Below, piece after piece: positions 1 to 9,077 of a stretch of DNA of 36,418 bases. The number at the start of each line of letters is the position of its first letter. Within the stretch, counting starts at the first letter, position 1. This DNA is from Microbacteriaceae bacterium PS02066 (lineage in GTDB: Bacteria > Actinomycetota > Actinomycetes > Actinomycetales > Microbacteriaceae): positions 1-36,418 of the forward strand of contig JASCPH010000033.1 in the NCBI GenBank assembly GCA_029959545.1, written 5' to 3'. Made by a program: the position numbers and the translations under genes. The notes beneath the pieces were generated by a model. That model saw only the letters and a list, made by a program, of their open reading frames with translations, did no database searches and was not told where the DNA came from.

Positions 1-38
1 GACGAAGCCCGCCCCTCGCTCGAGGGGCGGGCTTCGTC
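1..38 (-). terminator. Intrinsic terminator hairpin downstream of ndk
   Basis: A perfect 18-bp inverted repeat (arms 1-18 and 21-38) lies 17 bases past the ndk stop codon. It is GC-rich and would close the ileS-folC-DUF4233-ndk transcript. Whether a U-tract follows on the minus strand cannot be seen, because the window ends here. Confidence 0.8.
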
Positions 39-54
39 GTGGGGGGGGTGATGG

Positions 55-471
55 TCAGCCGAACCAGATGCCGAGCTCGCGCGCTGCGGACTCGGGGCTG
101 TCGCTGCCGTGGACGAGATTCTGCTGCACCTTGAGGCCCCAGTCGCGGCCGAAGTCCCCGCGGATCGTGCCGGGCGCGGCGGTGGTTGGGTCGGTGGTGC
201 CGGCGAGGGAACGGAACCCCTCGATGACGCGGTCTCCGGCGAGGCGGATCGCGACCGACGGGCCCGACATCATGAACTCGACGAGGGGCTCGTAAAAGGG
301 CTTGCCCTCGTGTTCGGCGTAGTGCTGCTCGAGGCGCCCCCTGTCGGGCTCGACCAGACGCAGGTCGACGAGCGCGTAGCCTTTCGCCTCGATACGGGCG
401 AGGATCGCGCCGGTGAGCCCGCGGGCCACACCGTCCGGCTTGACGAGGACGAGGGTTTCTTCGATGGCCAT
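55..471 (-). CDS. ndk: Nucleoside diphosphate kinase
   Basis: Cytoplasmic enzyme that moves the gamma phosphate of ATP onto NDPs and dNDPs through a phosphohistidine, balancing nucleotide pools. The 138-aa length fits the family. The N-terminus carries the nucleotide-binding LVLVKPDGV motif (residues 7-15), and the active-site histidine is His121 in NLVHGSDSPESA. A short insertion (about residues 108-117, GRDWGLKVQQ) sits just before the active-site strand compared with the textbook sequence. It is the last gene of a minus-strand operon, starting 6 bases after the DUF4233 gene stop. A GGAG about 11 bases before the ATG is the only Shine-Dalgarno candidate, so translation may be helped by coupling. 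A strong hairpin follows the gene. Confidence 0.97.
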   Translation of the reverse strand: MAIEETLVLVKPDGVARGLTGAILARIEAKGYALVDLRLVEPDRGRLEQHYAEHEGKPFYEPLVEFMMSGPSVAIRLAGDRVIEGFRSLAGTTDPTTAAPGTIRGDFGRDWGLKVQQNLVHGSDSPESAARELGIWFG

Positions 472-477
472 GGTGGG

Positions 478-885
478 TCAGTCTCCGTTCGCAGTCGCGG
501 ATGCGGCGTCCAGACGCGCGTTGCGGCGGTCCAGCGATGCTCCCTTGATCGTCGCATACGCCCACATGCCACCGAAAATGAACGCGACCAGCAGAATGGC
601 GGGCTCGAGGATCGCCGAGGCGGCCAGCAGCACCTGCAGCGCCCATCCCAGCACGATCCCCCATCGCCAGCGCACCACGCCGCTCGCGGCGATCATCACG
701 ACGGCGAAGACGGAACCCACGACGATCGCCCACCACGGCTCGACACCGTCGGGAGTGGACTTCAGGCCGTAGATCACGAGCCACGCGAGAAAGACGACGA
801 TCGTCTCGAAACCGAGCACGACCTGCGCGAGCGACTCCTGTGCGCCGCGCTGACGCCGCACCCGCGGTGGACGATTCCTGGTCAC
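478..885 (-). CDS. DUF4233 family small membrane protein
   Basis: 135-aa protein with a short basic N-terminus and about four hydrophobic segments, beginning with VVLGFETIVVFLAWLVIYGL. It resembles the DUF4233 family found downstream of folC in actinobacteria; the function is unknown. The start chosen is the GTG at 885, which overlaps the folC stop by 4 bases (GTGA). The ATG at 906 would overlap folC by 25 bases and add seven residues not expected for the family. Translational coupling to folC is likely. The conserved position between folC and ndk suggests co-expression but does not reveal a role. Confidence 0.85.
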   Translation of the reverse strand: MTRNRPPRVRRQRGAQESLAQVVLGFETIVVFLAWLVIYGLKSTPDGVEPWWAIVVGSVFAVVMIAASGVVRWRWGIVLGWALQVLLAASAILEPAILLVAFIFGGMWAYATIKGASLDRRNARLDAASATANGD

Positions 886-2246
886 GCCGACCACCCGTCC
901 TTCCATGCCTCGGCCTCCGCGAGGGCGAGCGCCTCTCCCGCCAGTACGACGGAACCGGCGATCACCACGGCACGCCGATCGGATGCGGCTGCCCACTCCC
1001 GGGCCGCCTCGGCCGCATCCGCCAGGTCGGTGTGGACGGTCACGCGCAGGCCCTGCGCCTCGACGAGGTCTGCGATCGTGTCGGCGTCGTTGGCACGCTC
1101 GGAGTCGGGAGCGGTGGCGAACACATGGGCGGCCACGGGTGCGAGGGCCGCGACGATCCCCTGCGCGTCTTTGTCGCCGAGGACACCGAGCACGATGCCC
1201 CACTCGTCGAAGTCGAACGCTCCGCGCAGTGCCTCCACGAGGGCCGTGGCTCCGTGGGGATTGTGTGCCGCATCGACGACGACCGTGGGATGCGCACCCA
1301 CCAGTTGGAGGCGCCCGGGCGAAGTGGCTTGACCGAGGCCGTCCGTGACGACATCAGGAGCGAGCGCCTGCGAGCCCGCGCCGATCAGCGACTCGACGGC
1401 CGCGATCGCCAGGGCGGCGTTACGGCCCTGGTGCTCTCCGTACAGCGGCAGATACAGTTCCGCGTACTCACCGGCCAGCCCCTGCACGTCCAGGAGCTGT
1501 CCCCCGACGGCGAGGCGGTAGGACCGCAGCGCGAAGTCGGTGCCCTCGACCGCGATCGTCGCTCCTCGAACCGCTGCCGCCTCGCGCAGCACGCGATCGA
1601 CCTCCGGCTCCTGCGCGGCCGAGACGACCGCGGCGTCCTGCTTGATGATCCCGGCCTTCACACGGGCAATCTTCTCGATCGTGTCACCGAGGCGGTCGGC
1701 GTGGTCCATTCCGACCGGGGCGATGACCGCGACGTCGCCGTCGACGGTGTTCGTCGAGTCCCACTCGCCGCCCATGCCGACCTCGATCACGGCCACGTCG
1801 ACGGGAGCGTCGGAGAACGCCACGAACGCCAGCACCGTCAGCACCTCGAAGAAGGTGAGCCGGGCACCGCCCTCGGCGACGAGCTCGGCGTCCACCAGCT
1901 CGATGAAGGGAAGAATCTCCTCCCACGCCTCGACGACCGCGGCATCCGCGATCGGTTCGCCGTCGACCATGATGCGCTCGGTGAAACGCTCCAGATGAGG
2001 GCTCGTGAACAGCCCGGTGCGCAGTCCCATGGTGCGCAGCAGGCTCTCGATCAGCCGACTCGTGGACGTCTTTCCGTTCGTGCCCGTCACGTGAACGACG
2101 CGATAGGTACGCTGCGGGTCGTCCAGCAGCTCGAGCACGCGCCGGGTGCGCTCGATACGCGGCTGCACCCACTGCTCGCCCTGCCGCTCGAGCAGCGCCG
2201 CGTAGACGGCGTCCGCTCGGTTGCGCTCGTTCTCGGTTCCGCTCAT
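882..2246 (-). CDS. folC: Bifunctional folylpolyglutamate synthase / dihydrofolate synthase
   Basis: Mur-ligase family enzyme that makes dihydrofolate from dihydropteroate and glutamate and then adds further gamma-linked glutamates to folates, using ATP. The 454-aa protein has the P-loop VTGTNGKTS near residues 53-61, the [13 protein letters not shown] segment that follows it in FolC, and the VDAAHNPHG signature at the start of the C-terminal domain. The ATG at 2246 overlaps the ileS stop by 4 bases (ATGA), which supports this start. The same frame stays open upstream to 3824 inside ileS, but that stretch reads as an Arg/Ala-rich shadow and is not coding. The gene is second in the operon and probably under the same T-box transcript. 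Confidence 0.96.
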   Translation of the reverse strand: MSGTENERNRADAVYAALLERQGEQWVQPRIERTRRVLELLDDPQRTYRVVHVTGTNGKTSTSRLIESLLRTMGLRTGLFTSPHLERFTERIMVDGEPIADAAVVEAWEEILPFIELVDAELVAEGGARLTFFEVLTVLAFVAFSDAPVDVAVIEVGMGGEWDSTNTVDGDVAVIAPVGMDHADRLGDTIEKIARVKAGIIKQDAAVVSAAQEPEVDRVLREAAAVRGATIAVEGTDFALRSYRLAVGGQLLDVQGLAGEYAELYLPLYGEHQGRNAALAIAAVESLIGAGSQALAPDVVTDGLGQATSPGRLQLVGAHPTVVVDAAHNPHGATALVEALRGAFDFDEWGIVLGVLGDKDAQGIVAALAPVAAHVFATAPDSERANDADTIADLVEAQGLRVTVHTDLADAAEAAREWAAASDRRAVVIAGSVVLAGEALALAEAEAWKDGWSA

Positions 2247-5200
2247 CGTGCGACCTCCACTCGTGCGACGCCCACGGTGAACGCCCCCGCGTTCGCGTAC
2301 GCACCGGCTGCGAACTCCCCGGTGTGCTCGACGTCGTCGCTGTCGACCGCTCGGCGCACGCGCTCGGCACCGTCGGCGCCGGTCACCAGCACCTGAAGCG
2401 CGAGGGTCTCCCCCGCGACATCCGCCGCATCGAACGCCGACGCGACCGCGTCCGCGTCCGCGGCATCCGCGAACGTCAGAACGAGCCGGATGCGGTCGCT
2501 GACCTCGAAGCCCGCGGCCTTGCGGGTGTCCTGCACGGCGCGGATCACGTCGCGTGCCAGACCTTCGGCCTCGAGGGCGGGCGTCGTCGCGGTCGCCAGC
2601 AGCACGAAGCCACCTCCGCCCAGCACCGCCAGCGCCTCGCCGTCCGGGCGCCCGCTGGTCTCGAAGACGAGGTCGTACTCTGCAGGCTCGAGGGCGATGC
2701 CGCCCGCCGTCACGACGCCGTCGCGCTCGGACCAGTCGCCCTCCTTCGCGGCACGGATGACCTGCTGCACGAGCTTTCCGAGCCGGGGACCAGCGGCGCG
2801 CGCGTTGACCGTCAGGCGGTGCGTGATGCCGTACTCCGCCGCGGTGTGCTCGCCGAGATCGACCAGTTCGATCGCCTTCACGTTGAGCTCGTCGCGCAGG
2901 ATGTCGTCGAACTGCGCGAGAGCGCCCGCATGGGGAACCACCACGGTCAGCAACGGCAGCGGCAGCCGCACGCGCTTGCCTTCGCGCTTGCGCAGCGCGT
3001 TGGCGACCGAAGAGACCTCGCGCACCGCATCCATCGCCTCGCGGATGTCGGCGGCGTCGGCGAAAGCGGATGCGTCGGGCCAGTCGGTCAGGTGCACGCT
3101 GCGGCCGCCCGTCAGCCCCTGCCAGACGCGTTCTGCCACCAGCGGGATGAGCGGTGCCGCGACGCGCGTGAGCGTCTCGAGCACGGTGTAGAGCGTGTCG
3201 AAGGCCTCCCGCGATCGGGCGTCGTCGCCGACGCCGACCCAGAAGCGGTCGCGCGAGCGACGGATGTACCAGTTCGTCAACACCTCGGCAAAGTCGCGCA
3301 GGCGTGCGGCGGCCGTCGTCGAGTCGAGCACCTCGAGATCGGCGGCGACGTCGCGCACGAGATCGCCCGTGAGGGCGAGGATGTAGCGATCGAGGACATC
3401 GGTCGAGTCGGTGCGCCACGACGCCTCGTACCCGGACCCGTCGGCACCGCCGGCGGCATTGGCGTAGGTGGAGAAGAAGTACCAGGTGTTCCACAGCGGC
3501 AGCAGGAACTCGCGGACGCCCGCGCGGATTCCCTCCTCGGTGACCACGAGGTTGCCGCCGCGCAGGACCGAGCTCGACATGAGGAACCATCGCATCGCGT
3601 CGGAGCCGTCGCGGTCGAACACCTCGCTGACATCCGGGTAGTTGCGCAGCGACTTGGACATCTTCTGTCCGTCGCTTCCGAGAACGATGCCGTGGCAAGA
3701 GACACCCGTGAACGCCGGCCGGTCGAAGAGCGCACCCGAGAGCACGTGCATGACGTAGAACCAGCCGCGCGTCTGTCCGATGTACTCGACGATGAAGTCC
3801 GCGGGTGCGTGGGTGTCGAACCATTCGCGGTTCTCGAACGGGTAGTGCACCTGGGCGTAGGGCATCGAACCCGAGTCGAACCAGACATCGAAGACGTCCT
3901 CGATGCGCCGCATGGTGGAGGCGCCCGTGGGGTCGTCCGGGTTGGGCCTGGTCAGCTCGTCGATGTAGGGACGATGCAGATCGACGTTGCCCTCAGGGTC
4001 GCGCGGCAGGCGGCCGAAGTCTCGCTCGATCTCCTCGAACGATCCGTACACGTCGATGCGCGGGTAGGCGGGGTCATCGCTCTTCCACACCGGGATGGGC
4101 GAGCCCCAGTAGCGGTTGCGACTGATCGACCAGTCGCGCGCTCCTTCGACCCACTTGCCGAACTGTCCGTGCTTGACGTTCTCGGGAGCCCAGGTGATCT
4201 GCTCGTTGAGCTCGACCAGGCGTTCCTTGATGTCGGTGACGCGCACGAACCAGCTCGACACGGCCTTGTAGATCAGGGGGTTCCGGCACCGCCAGCAGTG
4301 CGGGTAGGAGTGCTCGTAGCTGGCCTCGCGCAGCAGACGACCCTCCTGGCGCAGGAGCCGGATGAGGGGGCGGTTCGCGTCGAGCCACAACTCGCCGGCG
4401 ACGTCGGCGACCTGCGGCAAGAATCGCCCTCCGTCGTCGAGGCTGACGATCGTCGGAAGGCCCGCCGCATCCGCGACGCGCTTGTCGTCCTCGCCGTAGG
4501 CCGGCGCCTGGTGGACGATGCCGGTGCCGTCGGTGGTCGTGACGTAGTCGTCGACGAGGATGCGCCAGGCGTCCTCGGTGCCCCACGTCTCGGCGTCCGC
4601 GTAGTAGTCGAACAGGCGGTCGTACGACACACCCGACAGCTCCGCGCCGAGGATGCGGCGCTCCACGGCGTCGCGCGCCGCATCCGCCGAGTCGTAGCCG
4701 AGATCCTTCGCATGGGCACCCACGAGGTCCGCGGCGAGCAGATAACGGTGCGCGCTGGTCTCGAGAGCGTCGTCGGGCGTTCCGTCGGGTGCCCGATGGA
4801 CATCGGCGGCGCCCGCGGGACCTGCGGGCAGCACGGCGTACTCGATGGCGGGGCCGACCGCGAGCGCGAGGTTCGTGGGAAGCGTCCACGGCGTCGTCGT
4901 CCACGCGAGTGCGCGCACCCCGGTGAGACCCAGCGCCTCGGCCTTCGCGCCGACAAGCGGGAACGTGACCGTCACGGAGGGGTCCTGGCGCATCTTGTAC
5001 ACGTCGTCGTCCATACGCAGCTCATGGCTCGACAGGGGCGTCTCATCGCGCCAGCAATACGGCAGCACCCGGTACCCCTCATAGGCGAGCCCCTTGTCCC
5101 ACAGGCTCTTGAACGCCCAGAGGACCGACTCCATGTAGCCGGTGTCGAGCGTCTTGTACCCGCGCTCGAAGTCGACCCACCGGGCCTGACGGGTGACGTA

Positions 5201-5629
5201 GTCCTCCCACTCGCGCGTGTACGCCAGCACGGATTCGCGGGCCTTCGCGTTGAAGGTCGCGACTCCCATCCGCTCGATCTCGTCCTTCTCGGTGATGCCG
5301 AGCTGCTTCATCGCCTCCAGCTCGGCCGGCAGCCCGTGGGTGTCCCAGCCGAAGACGCGGTCGACTTTCTTGCCCCGCATGGTCTGGAAGCGCGGGAAGA
5401 GGTCCTTCGCGTACCCGGTGAGCAGGTGGCCGTAGTGGGGCAGACCGTTGGCGAACGGGGGGCCGTCGTAGAAGACCCACTCGTCGGCGCCCTCGCGCTG
5501 AGCGATGGATGCGCGGAAGGTGTCGTCGGCGGACCAGAAGTCGAGCACCTCGCGCTCGATCTCGGGGAAGCGCGGGCTCGGCGTGACATCGGCAGCGGGC
5601 CCGAAGGCCGAGGAACGGGGGTAGGTCAT
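2243..5629 (-). CDS. ileS: Isoleucyl-tRNA synthetase
   Basis: Class I aminoacyl-tRNA synthetase charging tRNA-Ile. The 1128-aa protein has the HIGH-type motif HYGH (residues 65-68) after [13 protein letters not shown] (656-660), the editing domain between them, and a C-terminal anticodon-binding region. The length and the [10 protein letters not shown] context are those of the long, eukaryote-like IleS group usual in actinobacteria. Start: ATG 5629 (MTYPRSS) or ATG 5635 two codons earlier; neither has a textbook Shine-Dalgarno sequence. I chose 5629 because GAG lies at a usable distance upstream and family members start this way. The frame opens at 5725 inside the T-box leader, so that start is rejected. 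First gene of a four-gene operon. Confidence 0.97.
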   Translation of the reverse strand: MTYPRSSAFGPAADVTPSPRFPEIEREVLDFWSADDTFRASIAQREGADEWVFYDGPPFANGLPHYGHLLTGYAKDLFPRFQTMRGKKVDRVFGWDTHGLPAELEAMKQLGITEKDEIERMGVATFNAKARESVLAYTREWEDYVTRQARWVDFERGYKTLDTGYMESVLWAFKSLWDKGLAYEGYRVLPYCWRDETPLSSHELRMDDDVYKMRQDPSVTVTFPLVGAKAEALGLTGVRALAWTTTPWTLPTNLALAVGPAIEYAVLPAGPAGAADVHRAPDGTPDDALETSAHRYLLAADLVGAHAKDLGYDSADAARDAVERRILGAELSGVSYDRLFDYYADAETWGTEDAWRILVDDYVTTTDGTGIVHQAPAYGEDDKRVADAAGLPTIVSLDDGGRFLPQVADVAGELWLDANRPLIRLLRQEGRLLREASYEHSYPHCWRCRNPLIYKAVSSWFVRVTDIKERLVELNEQITWAPENVKHGQFGKWVEGARDWSISRNRYWGSPIPVWKSDDPAYPRIDVYGSFEEIERDFGRLPRDPEGNVDLHRPYIDELTRPNPDDPTGASTMRRIEDVFDVWFDSGSMPYAQVHYPFENREWFDTHAPADFIVEYIGQTRGWFYVMHVLSGALFDRPAFTGVSCHGIVLGSDGQKMSKSLRNYPDVSEVFDRDGSDAMRWFLMSSSVLRGGNLVVTEEGIRAGVREFLLPLWNTWYFFSTYANAAGGADGSGYEASWRTDSTDVLDRYILALTGDLVRDVAADLEVLDSTTAAARLRDFAEVLTNWYIRRSRDRFWVGVGDDARSREAFDTLYTVLETLTRVAAPLIPLVAERVWQGLTGGRSVHLTDWPDASAFADAADIREAMDAVREVSSVANALRKREGKRVRLPLPLLTVVVPHAGALAQFDDILRDELNVKAIELVDLGEHTAAEYGITHRLTVNARAAGPRLGKLVQQVIRAAKEGDWSERDGVVTAGGIALEPAEYDLVFETSGRPDGEALAVLGGGGFVLLATATTPALEAEGLARDVIRAVQDTRKAAGFEVSDRIRLVLTFADAADADAVASAFDAADVAGETLALQVLVTGADGAERVRRAVDSDDVEHTGEFAAGAYANAGAFTVGVARVEVAR

Positions 5630-5639
5630 CGTCATCTCG

Positions 5640-5820
5640 CAGGGGTTGAAGAACTCTTCCTGCCGGGACGACCGTAGCCGCGGTACCACCCTGCTTGCCG
5701 GGAAAAGACCCCCGACCACTTTCACTGCGGCGATGACGGGCCTGCCCCGCTCGGTTCTACTGGGCGCGAACGCCGTTCTTCCGAGAGCTCCCCGGTGATG
5801 GCCGGATCTGTGCGTGTGCC
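5640..5820 (-). ncRNA. T-box riboswitch leader of ileS (Ile specifier, translational type)
   Basis: On the minus strand the T-box core AGGGTGGTACCGCGG lies at 5678-5692; its TGGT bulge would pair with the tRNA acceptor end. The specifier codon is ATC (Ile) at 5797-5799, within a very short Stem I (GGCCATCACCGGGGAGC). Downstream are a CTCGG/CCGAG helix enclosing a GGCG-TTCG-CGCC tetraloop hairpin, with GGAAGAAC and CAGTAGAACC flanks resembling the Stem II S-turn. No T-run follows the T-box, so transcription attenuation is unlikely. Control by hiding the ileS start region, as in other actinobacterial ileS T-boxes, is inferred. Uncharged tRNA-Ile should raise expression. Confidence 0.93.
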
Positions 5821-5824
5821 TGAG

Positions 5825-5830
5825 ATTCTA
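5825..5830 (-). promoter_or_regulatory. -10 box of the ileS operon promoter
   Basis: TAGAAT on the minus strand puts the transcription start near 5818-5821, a few bases before the T-box RNA must begin. No good -35 box is visible at 16-19 bases. Confidence 0.6.
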
Positions 5831-5909
5831 GCGCGCCGGAGGTGGGTGCAGGTCGACGAAGATGGATGCGTGCGCATCGCCACCGATCGCCTGACGCTGC
5901 GACCGATGA

Positions 5910-6074
5910 CGGACGGCCGTCTGGTTGCAGGCGACCGGGGTCCAGGAGATCCACGACGGGCTGGTCGCCGCGGCACACACCATCGTCTCCGCGCCCGTCG
6001 AAGGCCCGTTCGGACTGACCTTCACCTTCGCCGACCCGGACTGCCACCGGATCACGCTGCACGATCGCGACTGA
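5910..6074 (+). pseudogene. C-terminal remnant of a VOC (glyoxalase-like) protein
   Basis: The frame ending at the TGA at 6072-6074 reads TGVQEIHDGLVAAAHTIVS followed by GPFGLTFTFADPDCHRITLHDRD. This is the last alpha-beta unit of a vicinal-oxygen-chelate protein, including the aromatic/Asp-Pro-Asp turn. A stop at 5907 closes the frame upstream and no start codon or N-terminal half is present, so only about 55 codons survive. Just upstream in another frame, ATDRLTLRPMTD (about 5876-5911) resembles the N-terminus of a GNAT acetyltransferase, perhaps a second scrap. The rest of 5836-6194 holds the valS upstream region. Confidence 0.6.
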
Positions 6075-6130
6075 TTCCTGCGGCGCTTCCGTCGCCGTCT
6101 CCTCCCGGATGCGGCTCGTCGGCGTCCCGG

Positions 6131-6136
6131 TAGACT
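6131..6136 (+). promoter_or_regulatory. Candidate -10 box for valS
   Basis: TAGACT stands 58 bases before the valS ATG. The matching -35 position holds no TTGACA-like hexamer, so this is a weak call. Confidence 0.4.
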
Positions 6137-6194
6137 TGCCGCACCCCACACTCAGGCACGCACACACGGTGCCGCACATATCGAGGAGACACCC

Positions 6195-8780
6195 ATGGCC
6201 ATTCCCGACAAGCCCGCACTCGAGGGCCTCGAAGCCAAGTGGGACCAGGCCTGGTCCGACGAGGGCACCTATCTCTTCGATCGCGAAGCCGCGAAGACCT
6301 CCGGCCGCGGCGGCGTCTTCTCCGTCGACACGCCCCCGCCGACCGCATCAGGCTCGCTGCACATCGGCCACGTGTTCAGCTACACGCACACCGACGTCAA
6401 GGTGCGCTTCGAGCGGATGCGCGGCAAGACAGTCTTCTACCCCATGGGCTGGGACGACAACGGGCTGCCGACCGAGCGGCGCGTGCAGAACTACTACGGC
6501 GTGCGCTGCGACACATCGTTGGCGTACGACCCGGACTTCACTCCCCCGTTCCGCGGCGACGCCAAGAGCCTGAAGCCGGCCGACCAGGTGCCCATCAGCC
6601 GTCGCAACTTCATCGACCTGTGCGAAGAGCTGACGCTCGAGGACGAGAAGGCGTTCGAGGCCGTCTTCCGCCAGCTCGGACTTTCGGTCGACTGGACCCA
6701 GACCTACCGGACCATCTCGAACGACACGATCCGCACGAGCCAGCTGGCGTTCCTGCGCAACCTGGAGCGCGGCGAGGCGTACCAGGCGCTCGCGCCGACA
6801 CTGTGGGACATCGACTTCCGCTCCGCCATCGCTCAGGCCGAGCTGGAGGACCGCGAACAGCAGGCGTCCTACCACCGTCTCGCCTTCCACAAGACCGACG
6901 GCTCCGGCGACATCCACATCGAAACGACCCGCCCTGAACTGCTCGCGGCGTGCGTCGCCCTCGTCGCCAACCCGAACGACGAGCGATACCAGGCGTACTT
7001 CGGTCACACCGTGCGCACGCCCGTGTTCGGCGTCGAGGTGCCGGTGCTCGCGCACCCCCTCGCGCAGCAGGACAAGGGCTCGGGCATCGCGATGGTCTGC
7101 ACCTTCGGCGACGTCACCGACATCATCTGGTGGCGTGAGCTGGATCTGCCGAACCGCACCATCCTCGGCAAGGACGGCCGCATCCTCCCCGACGCGCCTG
7201 CCGCACTCGAGACGGATGCGGCGAAGGCTGCGTACGCGGAGCTGGCGGGGCTCACCGTGTTCAGCGCGAAGAAGAAAATGGTCGAGCTGCTGGAGGCCTC
7301 CGGCGAACTCCTCGAGGTATCCAAGCCCTTCAACCACCCGGTGAAGTTCTACGAGAAGGGTGATCGCGCCCTCGAGATCGTCTCGACGCGCCAGTGGTAT
7401 CTGCGCAACGGCGCCCGCGACGAAGCATTCCGCGAGAAGCTGCTCGCCCTCGGAGCGGGCATGCAGTGGCACCCCGACTTCATGCGCGTGCGCTACGAGA
7501 ACTGGACCAATGGACTCACCGGCGACTGGCTCATCAGCCGCCAGCGCTTCTTCGGTGTTCCGATCCCGGTCTGGTACCCCCTGGACGAGAATGGCGAGCG
7601 GGTCGAGGGCGGCGTCATCACCGCCGACGTCGCATCCCTTCCCGTCGACCCGACCACCGACACCGCTCCCGGCTACGACGAGTCGCAGCGCGGGGTCCCC
7701 GGGGGTTTCGAGGGCGAGAAGGACATCTTCGACACGTGGGCGACATCGTCTCTCACGCCGCAGCTGGCCGGCGGTTGGCAGCGCGACGAGGAGCTGTGGA
7801 GCCTCGTCGCACCGTTCGATCTGCGCCCGCAGGGCCAGGACATCATCCGCACTTGGCTGTTCTCCACGATGGTGCGCTCCGCCCTCGAGGACGACCGCGC
7901 GCCGTGGACGGATGCGGCCATCAGCGGCTTCATCGTCGACCCCGACCGCAAGAAGATGTCGAAGTCCAAGGGAAATGTGGTCACGCCTGCCGACATCCTC
8001 GACCAGCACGGCACCGACGCGGTGCGCTACTGGGCGGCATCGAGTCGGCTCGGCGCCGACGCCGCGTTCGACCCGCAGAACCCCACCCAGGTCAAGATCG
8101 GCCGACGCCTGGCGATCAAGGTGCTCAACGCGGCGAAGTTCGTGCTGTCCTTCCCTGTGCCCGAAGGCGCCCAGGTCACCCATGCGCTGGATGCGGCGAT
8201 GCTCGCCACGCTCGACCGCGTCGTGCGCGACGCGACGGCGGCCTTCGAGGCCTACGACCACGCGCGGGCGCTGGAGATCACCGAGTCGTTCTTCTGGACC
8301 TTCTGCGACGACTACCTCGAGCTCGTGAAGGAGCGCGCCTACGATCAGGGCGACGTGGGACAGGCGTCGGCCGCGCTGGCCCTGCGCACGGCGCTGTCGA
8401 CGCTGCTGCGCCTGCTCGCCCCGGTGCTCGCCTTCGCGACGGAGGAGGCGTGGTCGTGGTTCGAAGACGGCTCCGTCCACACCGCCCCGTGGCCCGAACC
8501 GCTGAATCCGGACGACGGCGAAGCCGATGCCGGCGACCCCGCGGTCCTCACTGCGGCGAGTTCCGCGCTCATCGCGATCCGGCGGGCCAAGACCGAGGCG
8601 AAGGCCTCGCAGAAGACGCCGATCGCACGCCTGACCCTCGGAGCACCGGCGGCGATCGCGACCTCCCTAGCGACTGCCGAGGGCGACCTCAAGGCCGTGG
8701 GCCGCATCGCCGATCTCGCTATCGTCGAGGCCGAGGCCGTCCAGGTCGTCGACATCGAGTTCGCCCCACAGGAGGTCTGA
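6195..8780 (+). CDS. valS: Valyl-tRNA synthetase, type 2
   Basis: Class I synthetase charging tRNA-Val. The 861-aa protein has HIGH (HIGH, residues 56-59) in PPPTASGSLHIGHVFSY and KMSKS (587-591), with the editing domain between and an anticodon-binding domain near 640-770. GWDDNGLPTERRVQ after the HIGH motif, and the lack of a long C-terminal coiled coil, point to the archaeal/rickettsial-like type 2 ValS rather than the E. coli type. GAGGAGA 7 bases before the ATG is a good ribosome binding site. The next small gene follows one base after the stop, so the two are probably cotranscribed. Confidence 0.97.
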   Translation: MAIPDKPALEGLEAKWDQAWSDEGTYLFDREAAKTSGRGGVFSVDTPPPTASGSLHIGHVFSYTHTDVKVRFERMRGKTVFYPMGWDDNGLPTERRVQNYYGVRCDTSLAYDPDFTPPFRGDAKSLKPADQVPISRRNFIDLCEELTLEDEKAFEAVFRQLGLSVDWTQTYRTISNDTIRTSQLAFLRNLERGEAYQALAPTLWDIDFRSAIAQAELEDREQQASYHRLAFHKTDGSGDIHIETTRPELLAACVALVANPNDERYQAYFGHTVRTPVFGVEVPVLAHPLAQQDKGSGIAMVCTFGDVTDIIWWRELDLPNRTILGKDGRILPDAPAALETDAAKAAYAELAGLTVFSAKKKMVELLEASGELLEVSKPFNHPVKFYEKGDRALEIVSTRQWYLRNGARDEAFREKLLALGAGMQWHPDFMRVRYENWTNGLTGDWLISRQRFFGVPIPVWYPLDENGERVEGGVITADVASLPVDPTTDTAPGYDESQRGVPGGFEGEKDIFDTWATSSLTPQLAGGWQRDEELWSLVAPFDLRPQGQDIIRTWLFSTMVRSALEDDRAPWTDAAISGFIVDPDRKKMSKSKGNVVTPADILDQHGTDAVRYWAASSRLGADAAFDPQNPTQVKIGRRLAIKVLNAAKFVLSFPVPEGAQVTHALDAAMLATLDRVVRDATAAFEAYDHARALEITESFFWTFCDDYLELVKERAYDQGDVGQASAALALRTALSTLLRLLAPVLAFATEEAWSWFEDGSVHTAPWPEPLNPDDGEADAGDPAVLTAASSALIAIRRAKTEAKASQKTPIARLTLGAPAAIATSLATAEGDLKAVGRIADLAIVEAEAVQVVDIEFAPQEV

Positions 8781-8781
8781 C

Positions 8782-9033
8782 ATGCAGCTCGGCACGCGTT
8801 GGAGCGCACGGACGGAGCCGCCCGCCTCGGTTCCCGCCTCGCTCCGTGAGCAGATCGCGGCCGTCGAGTCGGCCATCACCGAGTCGCAGTGGTCGTCGCA
8901 GGCGACGCCGCGATGGACGCTGACGTGGCTCGAGGGACGGCCCGTCGCGGAGCTCGACACGGGCGTCATCGTGTCGCTGGACGCCGACGGGAACGCGGTC
9001 GTCCGCCACGACGTCGACGACGAGTTCGCCTGA
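8782..9033 (+). CDS. Small hypothetical protein downstream of valS
   Basis: 83-aa protein of unknown function with no signal peptide or membrane segment. It is rich in Trp for its size (four), has an amphipathic stretch (about residues 18-34), and ends in an acidic tail VVRHDVDDEFA. The start ATG lies one base after the valS TGA and has a strong AGGAGG at 8771-8776, so it is very likely translated. Its coupling to valS suggests shared expression only; I do not recognise the family. Confidence 0.75.
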   Translation: MQLGTRWSARTEPPASVPASLREQIAAVESAITESQWSSQATPRWTLTWLEGRPVAELDTGVIVSLDADGNAVVRHDVDDEFA

Positions 9034-9065
9034 GTTCGCCTGTCGGCTCTCATCCGGAGCGCCGA

Positions 9066-9071
9066 TAGTCT
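9066..9071 (+). promoter_or_regulatory. Leaderless-type -10 box of the M3 peptidase gene
   Basis: TAGTCT ends six bases before the ATG at 9078, so transcription should begin at or next to the start codon. No Shine-Dalgarno sequence is needed or clearly present. Confidence 0.6.
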
Positions 9072-9077
9072 GAGCGG

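Noticed and set aside
2247..3824. Long upstream extension of folC
   Set aside because: Runs out of frame through ileS; the ATGA overlap at 2246 and the family length fix the start.
2324..5677. 1117-aa plus-strand open frame
   Set aside because: Antisense shadow of ileS; Arg/Val/Asp-rich, no domain. High GC keeps such frames open. The same holds for 6348-8480 (minus) and 34447-36405 (minus).
5630..5725. ileS start at 5725
   Set aside because: It lies within the T-box core; the added residues are leader RNA read in frame.
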